A stretch of DNA of 64,000 nucleotides from Candidatus Ozemobacteraceae bacterium (GCA_035373905.1 DAOSOK010000005.1:114322-178321); one strand, 5' to 3'; positions 15,789 to 25,419 are shown, numbered from the stretch's first letter. Notes: a model not told the origin generated them from the sequence alone. Program-made: numbers and translations.

Positions 15789-18667
15789 TACGATGCGGCC
15801 TGGGGCGATTCGGGCGGGGTGGGGGCGGACGCGCGGGTGAGGACGAGCAGGGTGATGTCGTCTTCCTGCATGGTGTCGGCCGTGAGATCGCGATGCCAGG
15901 CGAAGATGCGTTCGCAGCTTTTGCGCGCGTCGTCGCAGAGGCGGGCGGCGATCTCCTCGCTCATGCGCTGGTATCCGATCGGCTGGCCGCCGATCTTCGC
16001 CTCGATGATGCCGTCGGTGTAGAACACGACGCGGTCGCCCGGCTGAAGATCGGTCTCGGCGGGAGTCAGCAGGTTCTTCTTCATGCTTCCCAGGGGCATT
16101 CCGTGCAGTTCGAGGAAAAGCGGCGGCTCGCCGGTGCGGAATTTCACCGGGTAGTTGTGTCCTGCGTTCGCATACAGCATCTTGTTGTGGACGGGGTCGA
16201 GAATGGCGAGAAAACAGGTCATCATGCGCTTCCGCTTCAGCGTTCTGAATAAAACTCGATGTATAACTCCAAGTATTGATTCCGGAGTCGTCGGCTCCTC
16301 GCTCTCGCGCTCGACGAGCGCTTTCGCCATGGCCATGACGAGAGCCGCCGGCACGCCGTGTCCGGAGACGTCGCCGACCAGCAGGAGAACTCTGCCGTCG
16401 GGCAGTTGCTGGAGGTCGTAGTAATCGCCGCCCAGAGCGGTCATCGTATGCGATTCGCCGTAGATCGAGTACTCTCCGGCCTTCACCTCGTTCCCAGGGA
16501 ACAGGCTCTCCTGGACGATTTTCGCGACTTCGAGGTCGGCGAGGCCTTCCATCACGCCGTTGAACGTCCGTGCAAGGTCGCCCAGTTCGTCCTGGCCGGC
16601 GTCCGGCACGCGGTGCGAGAATTTTCGCTGGCTGATCGCGGCGACGCCTGTGGTCAGTTCCCCGATCGGCGTGAGGAACCGCTGGGAGAGGTGGACGCCG
16701 AGGAATATACTCATCACGACGATCATGCCGGCAAACATCCAGATCCGCCGCTCGAGCAGCTTCATTTCCTCGATGATCGGCGCTTTCGGCACGAGGCCGA
16801 TCAACAGATGGTTCGCCAGTTCTTTCGGCTTGATGCCGGTCGCGAGCCAGCTCTGGTTGAGACCGGTGAGCTGGCCGATCGTCGTCGACTGCCTGAGCTT
16901 CAGATCGGAAAGGAGGGGGGCCAGCCGTTTCGCGAGAGGAAAATCTGCCGGCGTATTTTTCTCGCTCGAGTTCCAGGCATACATGCGCAGGCCCGGCAAG
17001 GCCCGCTGCGATGGCACGAGATATTTCGATAAATAGACACACTCGAGGGCGAACTTCCTCCAGTAGGAAAGCATGATGTGGGTGACACGGCCGGTCGAAT
17101 TTTTGACGGGGAGCATCAGCATCCAGGTCTCGTTGCCGGCAAGCGACAGGTTCAGCACCCGGCCGATCTCACGGGTCAGGTTGGTCGCAAGGTTTTCCCC
17201 ATGCGAGAGGGTTTCCATGATGAGGGATGCGGTGTCGAGCTTGCCGGAGAATTGTTCCTGGTTCAGATTGGCGATGACCTGGGCGCCGACGATACCCATC
17301 ATCTTCCGCGCTCGCCGGCCCTCGGCGCCCGATTCTCTGTCGAGGTCGACGGCGACTTCGCCGGAGGCATCATACAAAACCATATTGTTCGACAGATACC
17401 GCTTGTTGAAGAACTTCATCACTTTTCGCACGCGACTGAGATTATTGCCGTCGGTCTGGCAGGTGTTGACCAGTTTTGCGAACGTGATCTCCATCATGCC
17501 GCGCATCTGGGGAAATCGGGCGTCGAAGGCCCGTAGGGCCCGTTCGCATTCGTCATGCGTCTGGCGGATGCGGGCTTTGTATTTCTGATTCAGATAATCC
17601 ATGCCGGCAAAGATGACGACGGCGAGGGGAATGCCGCTCGCAAAGCCGAACAGGACGACGAGCCGCCACCTGATCGGAAACTGGAACCGGACGCCGCGAA
17701 CCATCACGAGATAGCTGACGACGGTGCAGGCGGCGAAAAAGAGGGTGGCGATCGCGGTGAAGAGCAGGCGTGTCCAGGTGAAGTCGGCGGCGACACTCCT
17801 CGGCCGGCTTGCCCAGAGTCGTGACGTGGAAGAGAACGGCATTACGGTGAAGAGCTTGTCGCCGATCAGGTGGTGCTCGCGGGTGGATCGCTGATACTCG
17901 CCCAGGGCCAGCGCAAGATCTGGCGGTATGGGAGCCTGGGAGTTGAGATCCTGGATGCCGACCGTGACGCCGAGGCGGCCGGCACGGGTCTTCATGAAGC
18001 GGACCATCAGGTCCCGGAGTGCCAGCAGAGGCCAGTCGGGAACGTGATTGGCGTGGATGAAGATGCAGCCCTTCGGTGAGGTGGTATACCCGAACCATCT
18101 CCCCGTTTCGAGGAAAGACGCTTCGAAGAGGCTTCGATGGTAGAGATTCATGCGTGCAAGCGAGGCTTCTCGGCCGATGAACGTCTGGAACATCGGCCAC
18201 ATCTGCGCCATTTTGGCGCGCATCGCGTCGTTTTCGTTTTCGTCCGGCATCGCCCGTGGATTTTTCGATACGGCCTCATGCAGTCTTTTCACGAGCAGTT
18301 TCGACGGATTGCCGCCTGTCAGTTCCGGAATGATGTTGCCCTGGGAGTCGGTGACGGTGAACCTGAGAACGCCTGGAAACCGTTTTTCGAGAGCGATGAT
18401 TCCCCGGCGAAGGATCCCTGTTCTGTCTTGTGATGCGTCGGCTATGAAGCGAAGCTTGGAGACGAGCCTGCTGAGGAGTTCCGGGGTGTTTTCGCGTTTG
18501 CGGAAGGTCAGGAGGACGTTGTCGAGAAGCTGATACGATTCCTCGATCGACTCCTGTTCGACGGTGTTCCAGCGGATACCGAGACCGTAAGCGACGAGCA
18601 GTACCGGCAACGCGAAAAAGACGAGGCATGTTGCGAGCCATCTCATCAGAATGGGCCAACGGTTCAT
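15788..18667 (-). CDS. Membrane sensor SpoIIE/RsbU-type phosphatase with HAMP domain
   Basis: 959 residues. A first membrane span (about 8-28) starts an extracytoplasmic sensor region. Further spans cluster around 300-375 and 625-650, followed by a HAMP domain (LTPIGELTTGVAAISQRKF) and a PP2C-type SpoIIE catalytic domain (about 730-950). Metal-binding signatures are present: GGDYYD, GDVSGHG, YTDGIIEA and EDDITLLV. Such enzymes dephosphorylate STAS antagonists; the STAS protein at 11946 is a plausible substrate. It is paralogous to 27505-30444. AT-rich islands lie at 16246-16280 and 17023-17045. Confidence 0.9.
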   Translation of the reverse strand: MNRWPILMRWLATCLVFFALPVLLVAYGLGIRWNTVEQESIEESYQLLDNVLLTFRKRENTPELLSRLVSKLRFIADASQDRTGILRRGIIALEKRFPGVLRFTVTDSQGNIIPELTGGNPSKLLVKRLHEAVSKNPRAMPDENENDAMRAKMAQMWPMFQTFIGREASLARMNLYHRSLFEASFLETGRWFGYTTSPKGCIFIHANHVPDWPLLALRDLMVRFMKTRAGRLGVTVGIQDLNSQAPIPPDLALALGEYQRSTREHHLIGDKLFTVMPFSSTSRLWASRPRSVAADFTWTRLLFTAIATLFFAACTVVSYLVMVRGVRFQFPIRWRLVVLFGFASGIPLAVVIFAGMDYLNQKYKARIRQTHDECERALRAFDARFPQMRGMMEITFAKLVNTCQTDGNNLSRVRKVMKFFNKRYLSNNMVLYDASGEVAVDLDRESGAEGRRARKMMGIVGAQVIANLNQEQFSGKLDTASLIMETLSHGENLATNLTREIGRVLNLSLAGNETWMLMLPVKNSTGRVTHIMLSYWRKFALECVYLSKYLVPSQRALPGLRMYAWNSSEKNTPADFPLAKRLAPLLSDLKLRQSTTIGQLTGLNQSWLATGIKPKELANHLLIGLVPKAPIIEEMKLLERRIWMFAGMIVVMSIFLGVHLSQRFLTPIGELTTGVAAISQRKFSHRVPDAGQDELGDLARTFNGVMEGLADLEVAKIVQESLFPGNEVKAGEYSIYGESHTMTALGGDYYDLQQLPDGRVLLLVGDVSGHGVPAALVMAMAKALVERESEEPTTPESILGVIHRVLFRTLKRKRMMTCFLAILDPVHNKMLYANAGHNYPVKFRTGEPPLFLELHGMPLGSMKKNLLTPAETDLQPGDRVVFYTDGIIEAKIGGQPIGYQRMSEEIAARLCDDARKSCERIFAWHRDLTADTMQEDDITLLVLTRASAPTPPESPQAAS

Positions 18668-18703
18668 CTGCAGCCTGTCTCCGGATTCATTCGGGATTTT
18701 CTC

Positions 18704-18712
18704 ACTATACCA
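18704..18712 (-). promoter_or_regulatory. Extended -10 promoter of the SpoIIE phosphatase gene
   Basis: On the minus strand TGG followed by TATAGT reads as an extended -10 (TGn-TATAAT type), about 37 bases before the ATG at 18667. No convincing -35 is seen, which is normal for extended -10 promoters. Confidence 0.5.
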
Positions 18713-18716
18713 TTTT

Positions 18717-18900
18717 CATCCCCCTTGAATCACGGAGATCGCGAAGGACACGGCGGTTTCGCAGAAAAAACTGCGGTGATGATTTCCGATTTGCAGGGGC
18801 TCATCTGCGGAATGGTTCCCGAAAGGAAGCCCCGATGACGGAGCGCTGAGGCCCCTTTGTGCGCAGGAAGCGATCCGGTCATTTCGGAAACTCCGTGATC
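18717..18900. other. Intergenic stretch between divergent genes, no gene seen
   Basis: Between the divergent phosphatase and TetR promoters I see no supported gene. It holds a hairpin CGCAG-AAAAAA-CTGCG (about 18759-18774) and a segment (about 18729-18752, ending AAGGACACGG) reminiscent of a common environmental dispersed repeat. No known riboswitch is recognised. Confidence 0.35.
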
Positions 18901-18907
18901 GTCGTTC

Positions 18908-18936
18908 TTGACAGAGGGCGTGGGCGAACATATACT
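18908..18936 (+). promoter_or_regulatory. Sigma70 promoter of the tetR-RND operon
   Basis: TTGACA (18908-18913), 17-base spacer, TATACT (18931-18936): nearly consensus, so strong unless repressed. Expected start near 18943, inside the first operator. Confidence 0.85.
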
Positions 18937-18964
18937 TACTGATAAGTAACCTACTATTTAGTAA
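18936..18964. promoter_or_regulatory. Two tandem operators, probably for the TetR-family repressor
   Basis: TTACT-GATA-AGTAA (18936-18949) is a perfect palindrome. A second site CTACT-ATTT-AGTAA (18951-18964) is the same motif with one changed end base. The two are offset by 15 bp and cover the end of the -10 and the transcription start, the ideal place for autorepression by the TetR-family product encoded immediately downstream. Confidence 0.75.
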
Positions 18965-18982
18965 ATATGATGGAGCGCAGGG

Positions 18983-19654
18983 ATGATGCCGCCAAAGGTT
19001 GATTCGGTCTTGTCTTCCGGGGGGTCGCAGATGCGGGAGCGGCTCCTGGAGGTCGCATTGGAGTTGTTTTCCAGGCATGGCTACGGCGGGACAACCGTCA
19101 GCGCGATCGTTGCCGCCGCCGGGGTCACCCAGCCCATGCTCTATTACTATTTCAAAAACAAACAGGCGTTGTTCGAAGCGCTGGTCGAACAGGCGCTGAT
19201 CGGCTACGACCAGCTTCTCCAGCACGACCTGCCCGCCCGCCTGTCCGCCAGGGAGCAACTTCTCGAACTGTGCCGGCAGGGGCTCCTCACATCCGGGCGA
19301 AATCCCGTCATGACGAGGCTGTTGTTCAGCCTGGCGTTTTCCCATTCCGAGGAAGTCCGAATCTGCGAGCGTGTCGATGCCGTCGTTCAGCGGTTTCTGA
19401 AGACTCTGGAGGGGATCATCCGCCGGGGCATCGCCGCCGGAGAACTGATGGATGCGGATCCTGCGGACCTGGCCTGGGCCATCTATGCCGTCCTGTTCCG
19501 GGCGATGGAGTCCTCTCTGATCGACGTGCCGACGAATCCCGGGGTCGAGGGAATGATCCGGGTGATCGCGAACATCCTGCTTCCGCCTCCGGACCAAGAA
19601 CGTATCCCTGCTGGACGCGCGAAAAGCCGGCCGGCGAAACGGCGCAAAGAGTAA
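18983..19654 (+). CDS. TetR-family transcriptional repressor
   Basis: 223 residues. The N-terminal TetR DNA-binding domain is typical: LLEVALELFSRHGYGGTTVS, then IVAAAGVTQPMLYYYFKNK. The rest is a helical ligand-binding and dimerisation domain, ending in a Lys/Arg-rich tail. It precedes a membrane-fusion protein and RND pump, so it very likely represses them and itself; drugs or metabolites pumped out would be the inducers. Two palindromes on the promoter are the likely binding sites. GCGCAGGG just upstream is a modest Shine-Dalgarno. Confidence 0.92.
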   Translation: MMPPKVDSVLSSGGSQMRERLLEVALELFSRHGYGGTTVSAIVAAAGVTQPMLYYYFKNKQALFEALVEQALIGYDQLLQHDLPARLSAREQLLELCRQGLLTSGRNPVMTRLLFSLAFSHSEEVRICERVDAVVQRFLKTLEGIIRRGIAAGELMDADPADLAWAIYAVLFRAMESSLIDVPTNPGVEGMIRVIANILLPPPDQERIPAGRAKSRPAKRRKE

Positions 19655-19718
19655 TATATATGTTTTACTATTCAAATTGCGTAGCATTTGGTGATTCGCG
19701 ATGGCTCGGAGAACATCG

Positions 19719-20942
19719 ATGAAGCCGGACGGCATGCGTATCGCATTCCTCGCTCTCGCGGCCGCTCTTGTCGGGCTGTCCGGCTGTGCGGACGGGGAAC
19801 GGCCGGTGATGAAACGTCCCGTACCCGTGACCGTCGGAACCGTATCCGACCACGAACAGGCGGTTTCGCTCAGATATTCGGGAACCATCGAGCCGGGAAT
19901 CGTCGTTCCCGTGGCCTTCCGGACCGGGGGATACGTGAAACGAATCGCCGAAATCGTCGAACCCGGGGGGGGGCCGAGGTTCCTGCAGACCGGCGATCGC
20001 GTCGCTTCGGGGGCTTTTCTGGCCCAGGTCGAGGACCGCGAATACCGCTCGCGCATGTCTCAGGCGCAGGCGGGCGTTCTCGAAGCACAGTCGGGACTGG
20101 TTGCGGCCCAGGCCCAGGCCTCGGCTGCGGAGAACACCGCCCGGCAGGCGCAAGACGATTATCAGCGCGCCGAGCGGCTGTTCGCAAACGACACCATTAC
20201 CCGCGTCGATCGCGATGCGGCCCGGACGCGCAGTCGCAACGCGGACGAAGCCCTCGCCGCCGCCCGGGCTTCCGTCGAGGCCTTCCGGGCGAAAATCCAG
20301 GCGACGCAGGCCATGGTGCGGGAGATCGAATCCGTGACGAGCGACACTTCGGTGCGATCGCCTCTCGACGGATTCGTCCTTTCCCGGAATATCGAGCCCG
20401 GGAGCCTCATCGGCCCCGGAACGGTGGGGTTCGTCGTTGCGCAGATGGATCCGCTGAAGCTCCGGTTTTCCATTCCCGACCGGCTCTTGGACAAGGTGTC
20501 CGTTGGCATGGAACTCGAAGGCAGGCTCGATTTCCGGCCGGAATACCCGGTGCGGGGAAACGTGACGAACGTTGCCCTGAGCGCAGATCCGAAGACGCGC
20601 CTGTTCGACGTCGAGGTCACGATTCCCAATCCCGAGGGTATTCTGAAACCGGGAATGATCGTCCAGATCGGGTTGCCTCCGGACATGGGGAAAGGCGTCG
20701 GGCTGATCCCTCTTGAATCCATCGTTCCGGGGCCTGGCGACGGGGAAACCTTCGCCGTATTCCAGGTGACCGCCTCGGAGGGAAAAACCATCGCCCGCCG
20801 GCGAGAGGTAAAACTCGGACGGCCGGTGGGCAACCTCATCTCCGTCGATTCGGGCGTTCTTCCCGGCGAAAAAATCGTCATTTCGGGGGCGGCGTTCCTC
20901 GAAGACGGCGACCAGGTCCACGTTGTCGATGAGTCGAGGTGA
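19719..20942 (+). CDS. RND efflux membrane-fusion protein (periplasmic adaptor lipoprotein)
   Basis: About 407 residues. A signal sequence ends in lipobox VGLSGC, so the mature adaptor is lipid-anchored. Barrel-sandwich and alpha-hairpin regions are visible (AQAGVLEAQSGLVAAQAQAS; RLFANDTITRVDRDAARTR; TSVRSPLDGFVLSRNIEPGS), then beta-barrel and membrane-proximal domains. It links an inner-membrane RND pump to an outer-membrane channel; no TolC gene is present here. An in-frame ATG at 19701 is possible, but ATG 19719 follows GGAG at the right distance. It ends nine bases before the pump gene. Confidence 0.93.
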   Translation: MKPDGMRIAFLALAAALVGLSGCADGERPVMKRPVPVTVGTVSDHEQAVSLRYSGTIEPGIVVPVAFRTGGYVKRIAEIVEPGGGPRFLQTGDRVASGAFLAQVEDREYRSRMSQAQAGVLEAQSGLVAAQAQASAAENTARQAQDDYQRAERLFANDTITRVDRDAARTRSRNADEALAAARASVEAFRAKIQATQAMVREIESVTSDTSVRSPLDGFVLSRNIEPGSLIGPGTVGFVVAQMDPLKLRFSIPDRLLDKVSVGMELEGRLDFRPEYPVRGNVTNVALSADPKTRLFDVEVTIPNPEGILKPGMIVQIGLPPDMGKGVGLIPLESIVPGPGDGETFAVFQVTASEGKTIARRREVKLGRPVGNLISVDSGVLPGEKIVISGAAFLEDGDQVHVVDESR

Positions 20943-20951
20943 GGCGAGGCC

Positions 20952-23900
20952 ATGTCATCGCATCTCTCCGCCACTCCTCAGGAGGAAACGTCGCTCCAGA
21001 CGGTCCTTCCCCGGTTTTTTGTCCGGTCCAGGCAGGTCGCCTGGGTTCTGCTGATCTCGGTCCTGCTCTGGGGGGTCTACGGATATTTCGGCATGCCCCA
21101 GCGCAAGGATCCGGAAATCCCGGTCCATCTCGCGGTCGCCATCACGGCCTGGCCCGGGGCGTCGGCAGAGAAGATCGAACAACTGGTGACCAGGCGGATC
21201 GAGACGAAGGTCGCCGAGAACGCGTGGGTCGAAACCATCGAATCGACGTCGCGCACGAACGTGTCGATCGTGTTCGTGACCCTCGACAAAAGGCTTGCCG
21301 AGACGGGCAGGGAGTTCGACGACATCGCGCTCAAGCTGAACGCCGTTCCCCTTCCGGCCGGGGCAGGGCCGATCAATTTCATCAGGGATTTCGGCGACAC
21401 GTCGGCGCTGATGCTGACCGTCGCGAGCCCCCTCGTCGACGAAAAAGAGATCGAGGTCCGCGCCCGGTTTCTCCAGGATGAAATCCTGAGCCTGCGGGCT
21501 GGCACCTCCTCGACCGAGAGGGTTTCCGCCGTGCTGTGCCTGCCGCATTTTCCCGTGCGGGATTTCCTGGCCCGGCCGGTTCAGCTGTTCGCTCAATTTC
21601 TGCAGGAGAAAGCCCGGGCGACGGATATTCGTACGTTCGAGATCGCCGGCATGGTGGGGGCCGATTTTTCCAGCCCGCTGCCCGACGAACGGCTCAATGA
21701 GCTGATCAAGGCGTTTCTCGAGGACAACATGCGGTGGCCGGAACTCTCGCTCGAAGCCTGGGAGCCGTTCCTCGTGCGTGACCCCGCCGCGACGCGTGAA
21801 GCCATGGCCGCGGTGGCAGGGCCGAAGTTTTCATATAGACAGCTCGATACCATGACCGAGCTGATCGAAAAAAACCTCAAGACGCTGCCGCAGGTCTCGA
21901 AGGTCAACCGGGTCGGTCTGCTCCAGGAGGCGATCTACCTGGTCTTCAAGCAGGAACGGCTTGCCGCCCACGGGCTCAAACTCGCCGATCTCCCTGCGTT
22001 GCTCGAGGCCAGGAACCGCCTTCAGCCGGGGGGCATGCTGAGTATCGCCGACCGCAACATCATGATCGAGGGATCGGGCGCCTTCCAGACCCCGGAGGAG
22101 CTCGGCAATGTGCTCCTGTCGGTCGGGAACTCCGGAACGCCGCTCTATCTGCGCGATCTGTTCGAGCAGTTCCGCGGCTACCAGGACCCGCCCAGATTCC
22201 TGAACTATCTCTCGAAGCCCGATGCGCGGGGCACATGGAAGCGGTTCCCCGCCGTCACGATCGCCGTGCAGATGCGTCCCGGCGAAAAGATCGGCCGGTT
22301 CGGCGCCGAGATAGACAGGGTGCTCGAATCCCTCCGCCAGCAACTTCCGGCCGAGCTGATTCTCGAGCGGACCTCGGATCAGCCGGTCCAGGTCAGCGAA
22401 AACATCCATCTGTTCCTCAAGAGTCTGATCGAAGCCGTCATCCTGGTGGTCCTGATCTCCTGGATCGGGTTCTGGGACTGGCGGACCGCGCTGCTGCTGG
22501 CCGCATCCATCCCCCTCACGCTGGCGATGACCTTCGGCATGATGCACCTGCTGCGCATCGATCTCCAGCAGGTGTCGATCGCCTCGCTGATCATCGCGCT
22601 GGGCCTGCTTGTCGACGTCCCTGTCGTGGCGGGCGATTCGATCAAGCGGCTGCTGGGAAACGGCGTTCCGTCTTCCCAGGCCTGCTGGCTCGGTCCCTCG
22701 CGGCTCAACAAGGCGCTGTTCTTCGCCACCCTCACGAACATCGTGGCGTATCTGCCGTTTTTGATGCTGTCCGGCAACGTCGGTCGGTTCCTGTACAGCC
22801 TGCCCGTCGTCATCACCTGCTCACTTATAGCTGCTAATATTGTATCGCTGACGTTCGTTCCGCTGGTCAGTCGCTCGCTGCTGCGCCCCGTGCCCGAGCC
22901 GTCGATCGCCGAGTTGCGGAAATCCCCGCTGTATGCGGCATACGGGCGGCTCATGGAGACGGCCGTCGCCCACCGGAAGAAAGTCCTGCTGCTTGCGCTC
23001 AGCCTCCTGGTGCCCGGTGCGATCGCCTTTTCGAGCCTTCCGCGGCAGTTCTTCGCGAAGGACCTCTCGTATCTGAGTTACGTCGACGTCTGGCTTCCGG
23101 ATGACGCGCCGCTTTCCGCGACGAACGAGATCGCCGCGAAGGCGGAGAAGGTCATCCGTGACACGGCGGAAAAGTGGGGAGCGGAACATCCCGGCATGAG
23201 CGGAGCCACGGGGCGGGTGTTGGCGAATCTGACGACGTTCGTCGGCGGAGGCGGACCCAGGTTCTGGTTCTCCGTCTCGCCCGAACTGCAGCAGCTCAAC
23301 TACGCCCAGATTCTCGTCGAAGTCACCGACAAGCACGTCACCCGGTTCCTGGTGCCGCGTCTGCAGGAAGCCCTGTCGGAGCAGGTTCCGGGCGCCCGCT
23401 TCGATGTCCGGCAGCTGGAAACCGGCGAACCCGTCGGAGTGCCCGTTTCCCTGCGTATCTTCGGGCAGGATCTCACGGAGCTGCGCGAACGAGCGGCGGG
23501 CCTCAAAAAACTGCTCTCCGCATGCCCGTTCTCGGAGCGCGTCCGAGACAACTGGGGAACGCCCAATCTGACGCTCTCGCTCGAAACGCTCGGCGACCGG
23601 GCCAACCTCTCCGGCATCACGCATCTCGACGTGACATCGGCGGCGGCGATCGCGGTGAACGGCTTTCCCCTGACGAAATACCGGGAAGGCGACAGGGAAA
23701 TCCCGGTCATAGCCCGCTCCGCCCTTGAGCAGAGGGCCCACCTCTCGGATCTCGAAAACCTGTATGTGTTCTCGCTCCTGACGAACCAGCGGCAGCCGCT
23801 CGGCCAGGTCGCCAATCTCCAATACCGGCTGAAGCCCGAGAAGATTCAGCGGCGCAACCAGTTCCGGTGCGTGACCGTCTCGTGCTTCCCGGCGGAAGGC

Positions 23901-24545
23901 TATCTGCCCTCGCAGGTGATCGCGTGGCTCCGGCCCGGGCTGGCTTCGTTCGCCGAATCCCTTCCCTTGGGATATCGCCTTGAAATCGCCGGCGAACAGG
24001 AAAAGCAGGATAAGGGGTTCCGGGAACTGGCGGTCGTGCTCGGCGTCTCAGTCTGCATGATCTACCTGGCGCTCGTGTTCCAGTTTTCCCACGCGCTGAA
24101 GCCGCTCATCGTGTTCGGGGCGATCCCGTTCGGAATGCTGGGCGCCGTCCTGATACTGCTCTGGCAGGGCGCACCGTTCGGATTCATGGCGTTTCTTGGG
24201 GTCGCCAGCCTGATCGGGGTCATCGTCAGCCACATCATCGTGCTGTTCGACTTTATCGAGGAGGAACGCGAACGCGGCGCCGGCCTGGAGGACGCCCTGC
24301 TCGACGCTGGCATCATGCGGCTGAGACCCGTCATGATCACGGTCGCGGCGACCCTCATCGCCCTGCTGCCGCTCGCCAGGCACGGCGGCCCCCTCTGGGA
24401 ACCCCTCTGTTACGCCCAGATCGGCGGCCTCGCTGTCGCAACGCTGGTCACGCTTCTGCTGGTTCCGACCCTGTATGCCGTGTTTGTCAGGGATCTCGGC
24501 CTCGTCGAGTGGCCGGAGCCGGGAAAAGAGAACCGGCAGGAATGA
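20952..24545 (+). CDS. RND-family efflux pump permease
   Basis: 1197 residues, somewhat longer than AcrB-type pumps (about 1030-1050). The N-terminal span is followed by RND signatures (GMPQRKDPEIPV, AWPGASAEKIEQLVTRRIE). The central block has the TM2-6 region (LVVLISWIGFWDWRTALLLA; SLIIALGLLVDVPVVAGDSI, the Asp-bearing proton-relay helix), and the C-terminal half repeats the design (GVIVSHIIVLFDFIEEERERG). The extra length is in the porter loops. It exports small molecules by proton antiport. Downstream is a hairpin and a REP-like repeat. AT-rich codon islands lie at 21827-21848 and 22821-22850. Confidence 0.93.
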   Translation: MSSHLSATPQEETSLQTVLPRFFVRSRQVAWVLLISVLLWGVYGYFGMPQRKDPEIPVHLAVAITAWPGASAEKIEQLVTRRIETKVAENAWVETIESTSRTNVSIVFVTLDKRLAETGREFDDIALKLNAVPLPAGAGPINFIRDFGDTSALMLTVASPLVDEKEIEVRARFLQDEILSLRAGTSSTERVSAVLCLPHFPVRDFLARPVQLFAQFLQEKARATDIRTFEIAGMVGADFSSPLPDERLNELIKAFLEDNMRWPELSLEAWEPFLVRDPAATREAMAAVAGPKFSYRQLDTMTELIEKNLKTLPQVSKVNRVGLLQEAIYLVFKQERLAAHGLKLADLPALLEARNRLQPGGMLSIADRNIMIEGSGAFQTPEELGNVLLSVGNSGTPLYLRDLFEQFRGYQDPPRFLNYLSKPDARGTWKRFPAVTIAVQMRPGEKIGRFGAEIDRVLESLRQQLPAELILERTSDQPVQVSENIHLFLKSLIEAVILVVLISWIGFWDWRTALLLAASIPLTLAMTFGMMHLLRIDLQQVSIASLIIALGLLVDVPVVAGDSIKRLLGNGVPSSQACWLGPSRLNKALFFATLTNIVAYLPFLMLSGNVGRFLYSLPVVITCSLIAANIVSLTFVPLVSRSLLRPVPEPSIAELRKSPLYAAYGRLMETAVAHRKKVLLLALSLLVPGAIAFSSLPRQFFAKDLSYLSYVDVWLPDDAPLSATNEIAAKAEKVIRDTAEKWGAEHPGMSGATGRVLANLTTFVGGGGPRFWFSVSPELQQLNYAQILVEVTDKHVTRFLVPRLQEALSEQVPGARFDVRQLETGEPVGVPVSLRIFGQDLTELRERAAGLKKLLSACPFSERVRDNWGTPNLTLSLETLGDRANLSGITHLDVTSAAAIAVNGFPLTKYREGDREIPVIARSALEQRAHLSDLENLYVFSLLTNQRQPLGQVANLQYRLKPEKIQRRNQFRCVTVSCFPAEGYLPSQVIAWLRPGLASFAESLPLGYRLEIAGEQEKQDKGFRELAVVLGVSVCMIYLALVFQFSHALKPLIVFGAIPFGMLGAVLILLWQGAPFGFMAFLGVASLIGVIVSHIIVLFDFIEEERERGAGLEDALLDAGIMRLRPVMITVAATLIALLPLARHGGPLWEPLCYAQIGGLAVATLVTLLLVPTLYAVFVRDLGLVEWPEPGKENRQE

Positions 24546-24577
24546 TTATCGAATTCTGCTGGATGATGTTCCCCGGG

Positions 24578-24648
24578 CGCCCTGAGCCTGTCGAAGAGGG
24601 CGAGAAGTTCGTGCTTCGACAGGCTCCAGCACGAACGGGTCCGTGAAA
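24578..24648. repeat. REP-like palindromic repeat, copy A
   Basis: CCTGAGCCTGTCGAAG is followed by GTTCGTGCT (24607-24615) and AGCACGAAC (24628-24636), which form a 9-bp stem. The same core occurs inside the 149-bp elements at 38221 and 56716. This motif family is widely dispersed in environmental bacterial genomes. Confidence 0.75.
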
Positions 24649-24719
24649 ACCGGCTTGTGCCGCGCAGAGATATATAGAAAATAGAATTATATTCCCGGAT
24701 GAGGCGCGAAGAAACGCCC

Positions 24720-24758
24720 TGCCCTGCGAAAGGCCGTTTCCGGCCTTTTCGCAGGGCG
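24720..24758. terminator. Long hairpin between RND gene and a convergent gene
   Basis: GCCCTGCGAAAGGCC and GGCCTTTTCGCAGGGC form a roughly 15-bp stem with one bulged T and a 6-base loop. It sits between convergent genes and may end transcription from either side, although no long T-run follows it. The rest of 24649-24719 is AT-rich (24670-24700) with no gene seen. Confidence 0.5.
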
Positions 24759-24765
24759 GTGGTCG

Positions 24766-25383
24766 TCAGCGGAAGATCCGCTTGAAATTCTCCAGGCTGA
24801 CGGCTTTCTCGAGTTCGATGTCGATGCCGTTGTACGGATCGACCTTGATCCAGTCGGGGAGTTCGTAGCCGATCTTCATTTTGCCGGTTTCGACCCAGGC
24901 ATACTGCTTCTCGTAGGGATCGTAGTAGACATCGCAGTTCGGATAGTAGATGTAACCGAATTTTCTTCTGTATCCCCAGGCCGGGGCGTGAGCAGGCGGT
25001 CCGCGGCGTTTTCCGAAATTCTTTTTGCCGTAGGTGTAGGGAAGGCGCTCGTAATTGATCCGGTGATACTCATACGGGGTTTCGCCGCCGATCCTGATCC
25101 GTTCTGTTGCGCCACCCACCGTGTAATGAGCCGGAAGACTGGGGCCGTGGTGCCATTTCCCCGAATCGATCCAGAAATACGTGCGGGTCGTGCGGTTGTA
25201 ATACACGTTCTGGTTCAGGAAATGGTCGTATTCGTAGGCGACGTTCTTCGGGTGCGGAGCATCTTTTCGCTCCTTCGCCTTCTTGTTCTCGTGATGCTGC
25301 TTGGCGAGCGCCTCCGTTTGCGGAAGCAGCAACATGGCGCCGATCACGGCGACCTGGAAACAGTTCATCCAGCGGTTTCTCAT
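24766..25383 (-). CDS. Small exported Tyr-rich protein with two sequence repeats
   Basis: 205 residues with a signal peptide (1-28, ending EALA). Two homologous segments follow one pattern: YDHFLNQNVYYNRTTRTYFW and YYPNCDVYYDPYEKQYAWVE, each then GKW/GKM and a Leu-Pro turn. The region between is basic and rich in Tyr, Gly and Pro. Probably a periplasmic or surface protein; no enzymatic motif is visible. ATG follows GGAGGAT at good distance, with an extended -10 (TGA-TATACT) about 40 bases upstream, so it is monocistronic. I do not recognise the family with certainty. Confidence 0.75.
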   Translation of the reverse strand: MRNRWMNCFQVAVIGAMLLLPQTEALAKQHHENKKAKERKDAPHPKNVAYEYDHFLNQNVYYNRTTRTYFWIDSGKWHHGPSLPAHYTVGGATERIRIGGETPYEYHRINYERLPYTYGKKNFGKRRGPPAHAPAWGYRRKFGYIYYPNCDVYYDPYEKQYAWVETGKMKIGYELPDWIKVDPYNGIDIELEKAVSLENFKRIFR

Positions 25384-25419
25384 CTCAATCCTCCTCTATC
25401 AGTTTGGAAAACGCAACCC

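Noticed and set aside
13218..17042. hrpB frame extended to 17042
   Set aside because: The added 418 residues are Arg/Pro-rich out-of-frame reading of the SpoIIE phosphatase gene; ATG 15788 gives a typical HrpB.
18780..18860. Possible riboswitch in the TetR/SpoIIE divergent gap
   Set aside because: A CTGATG/GATGAC-like segment recalls the fluoride riboswitch, but the required pseudoknot partners are missing and it is upstream of the promoter.
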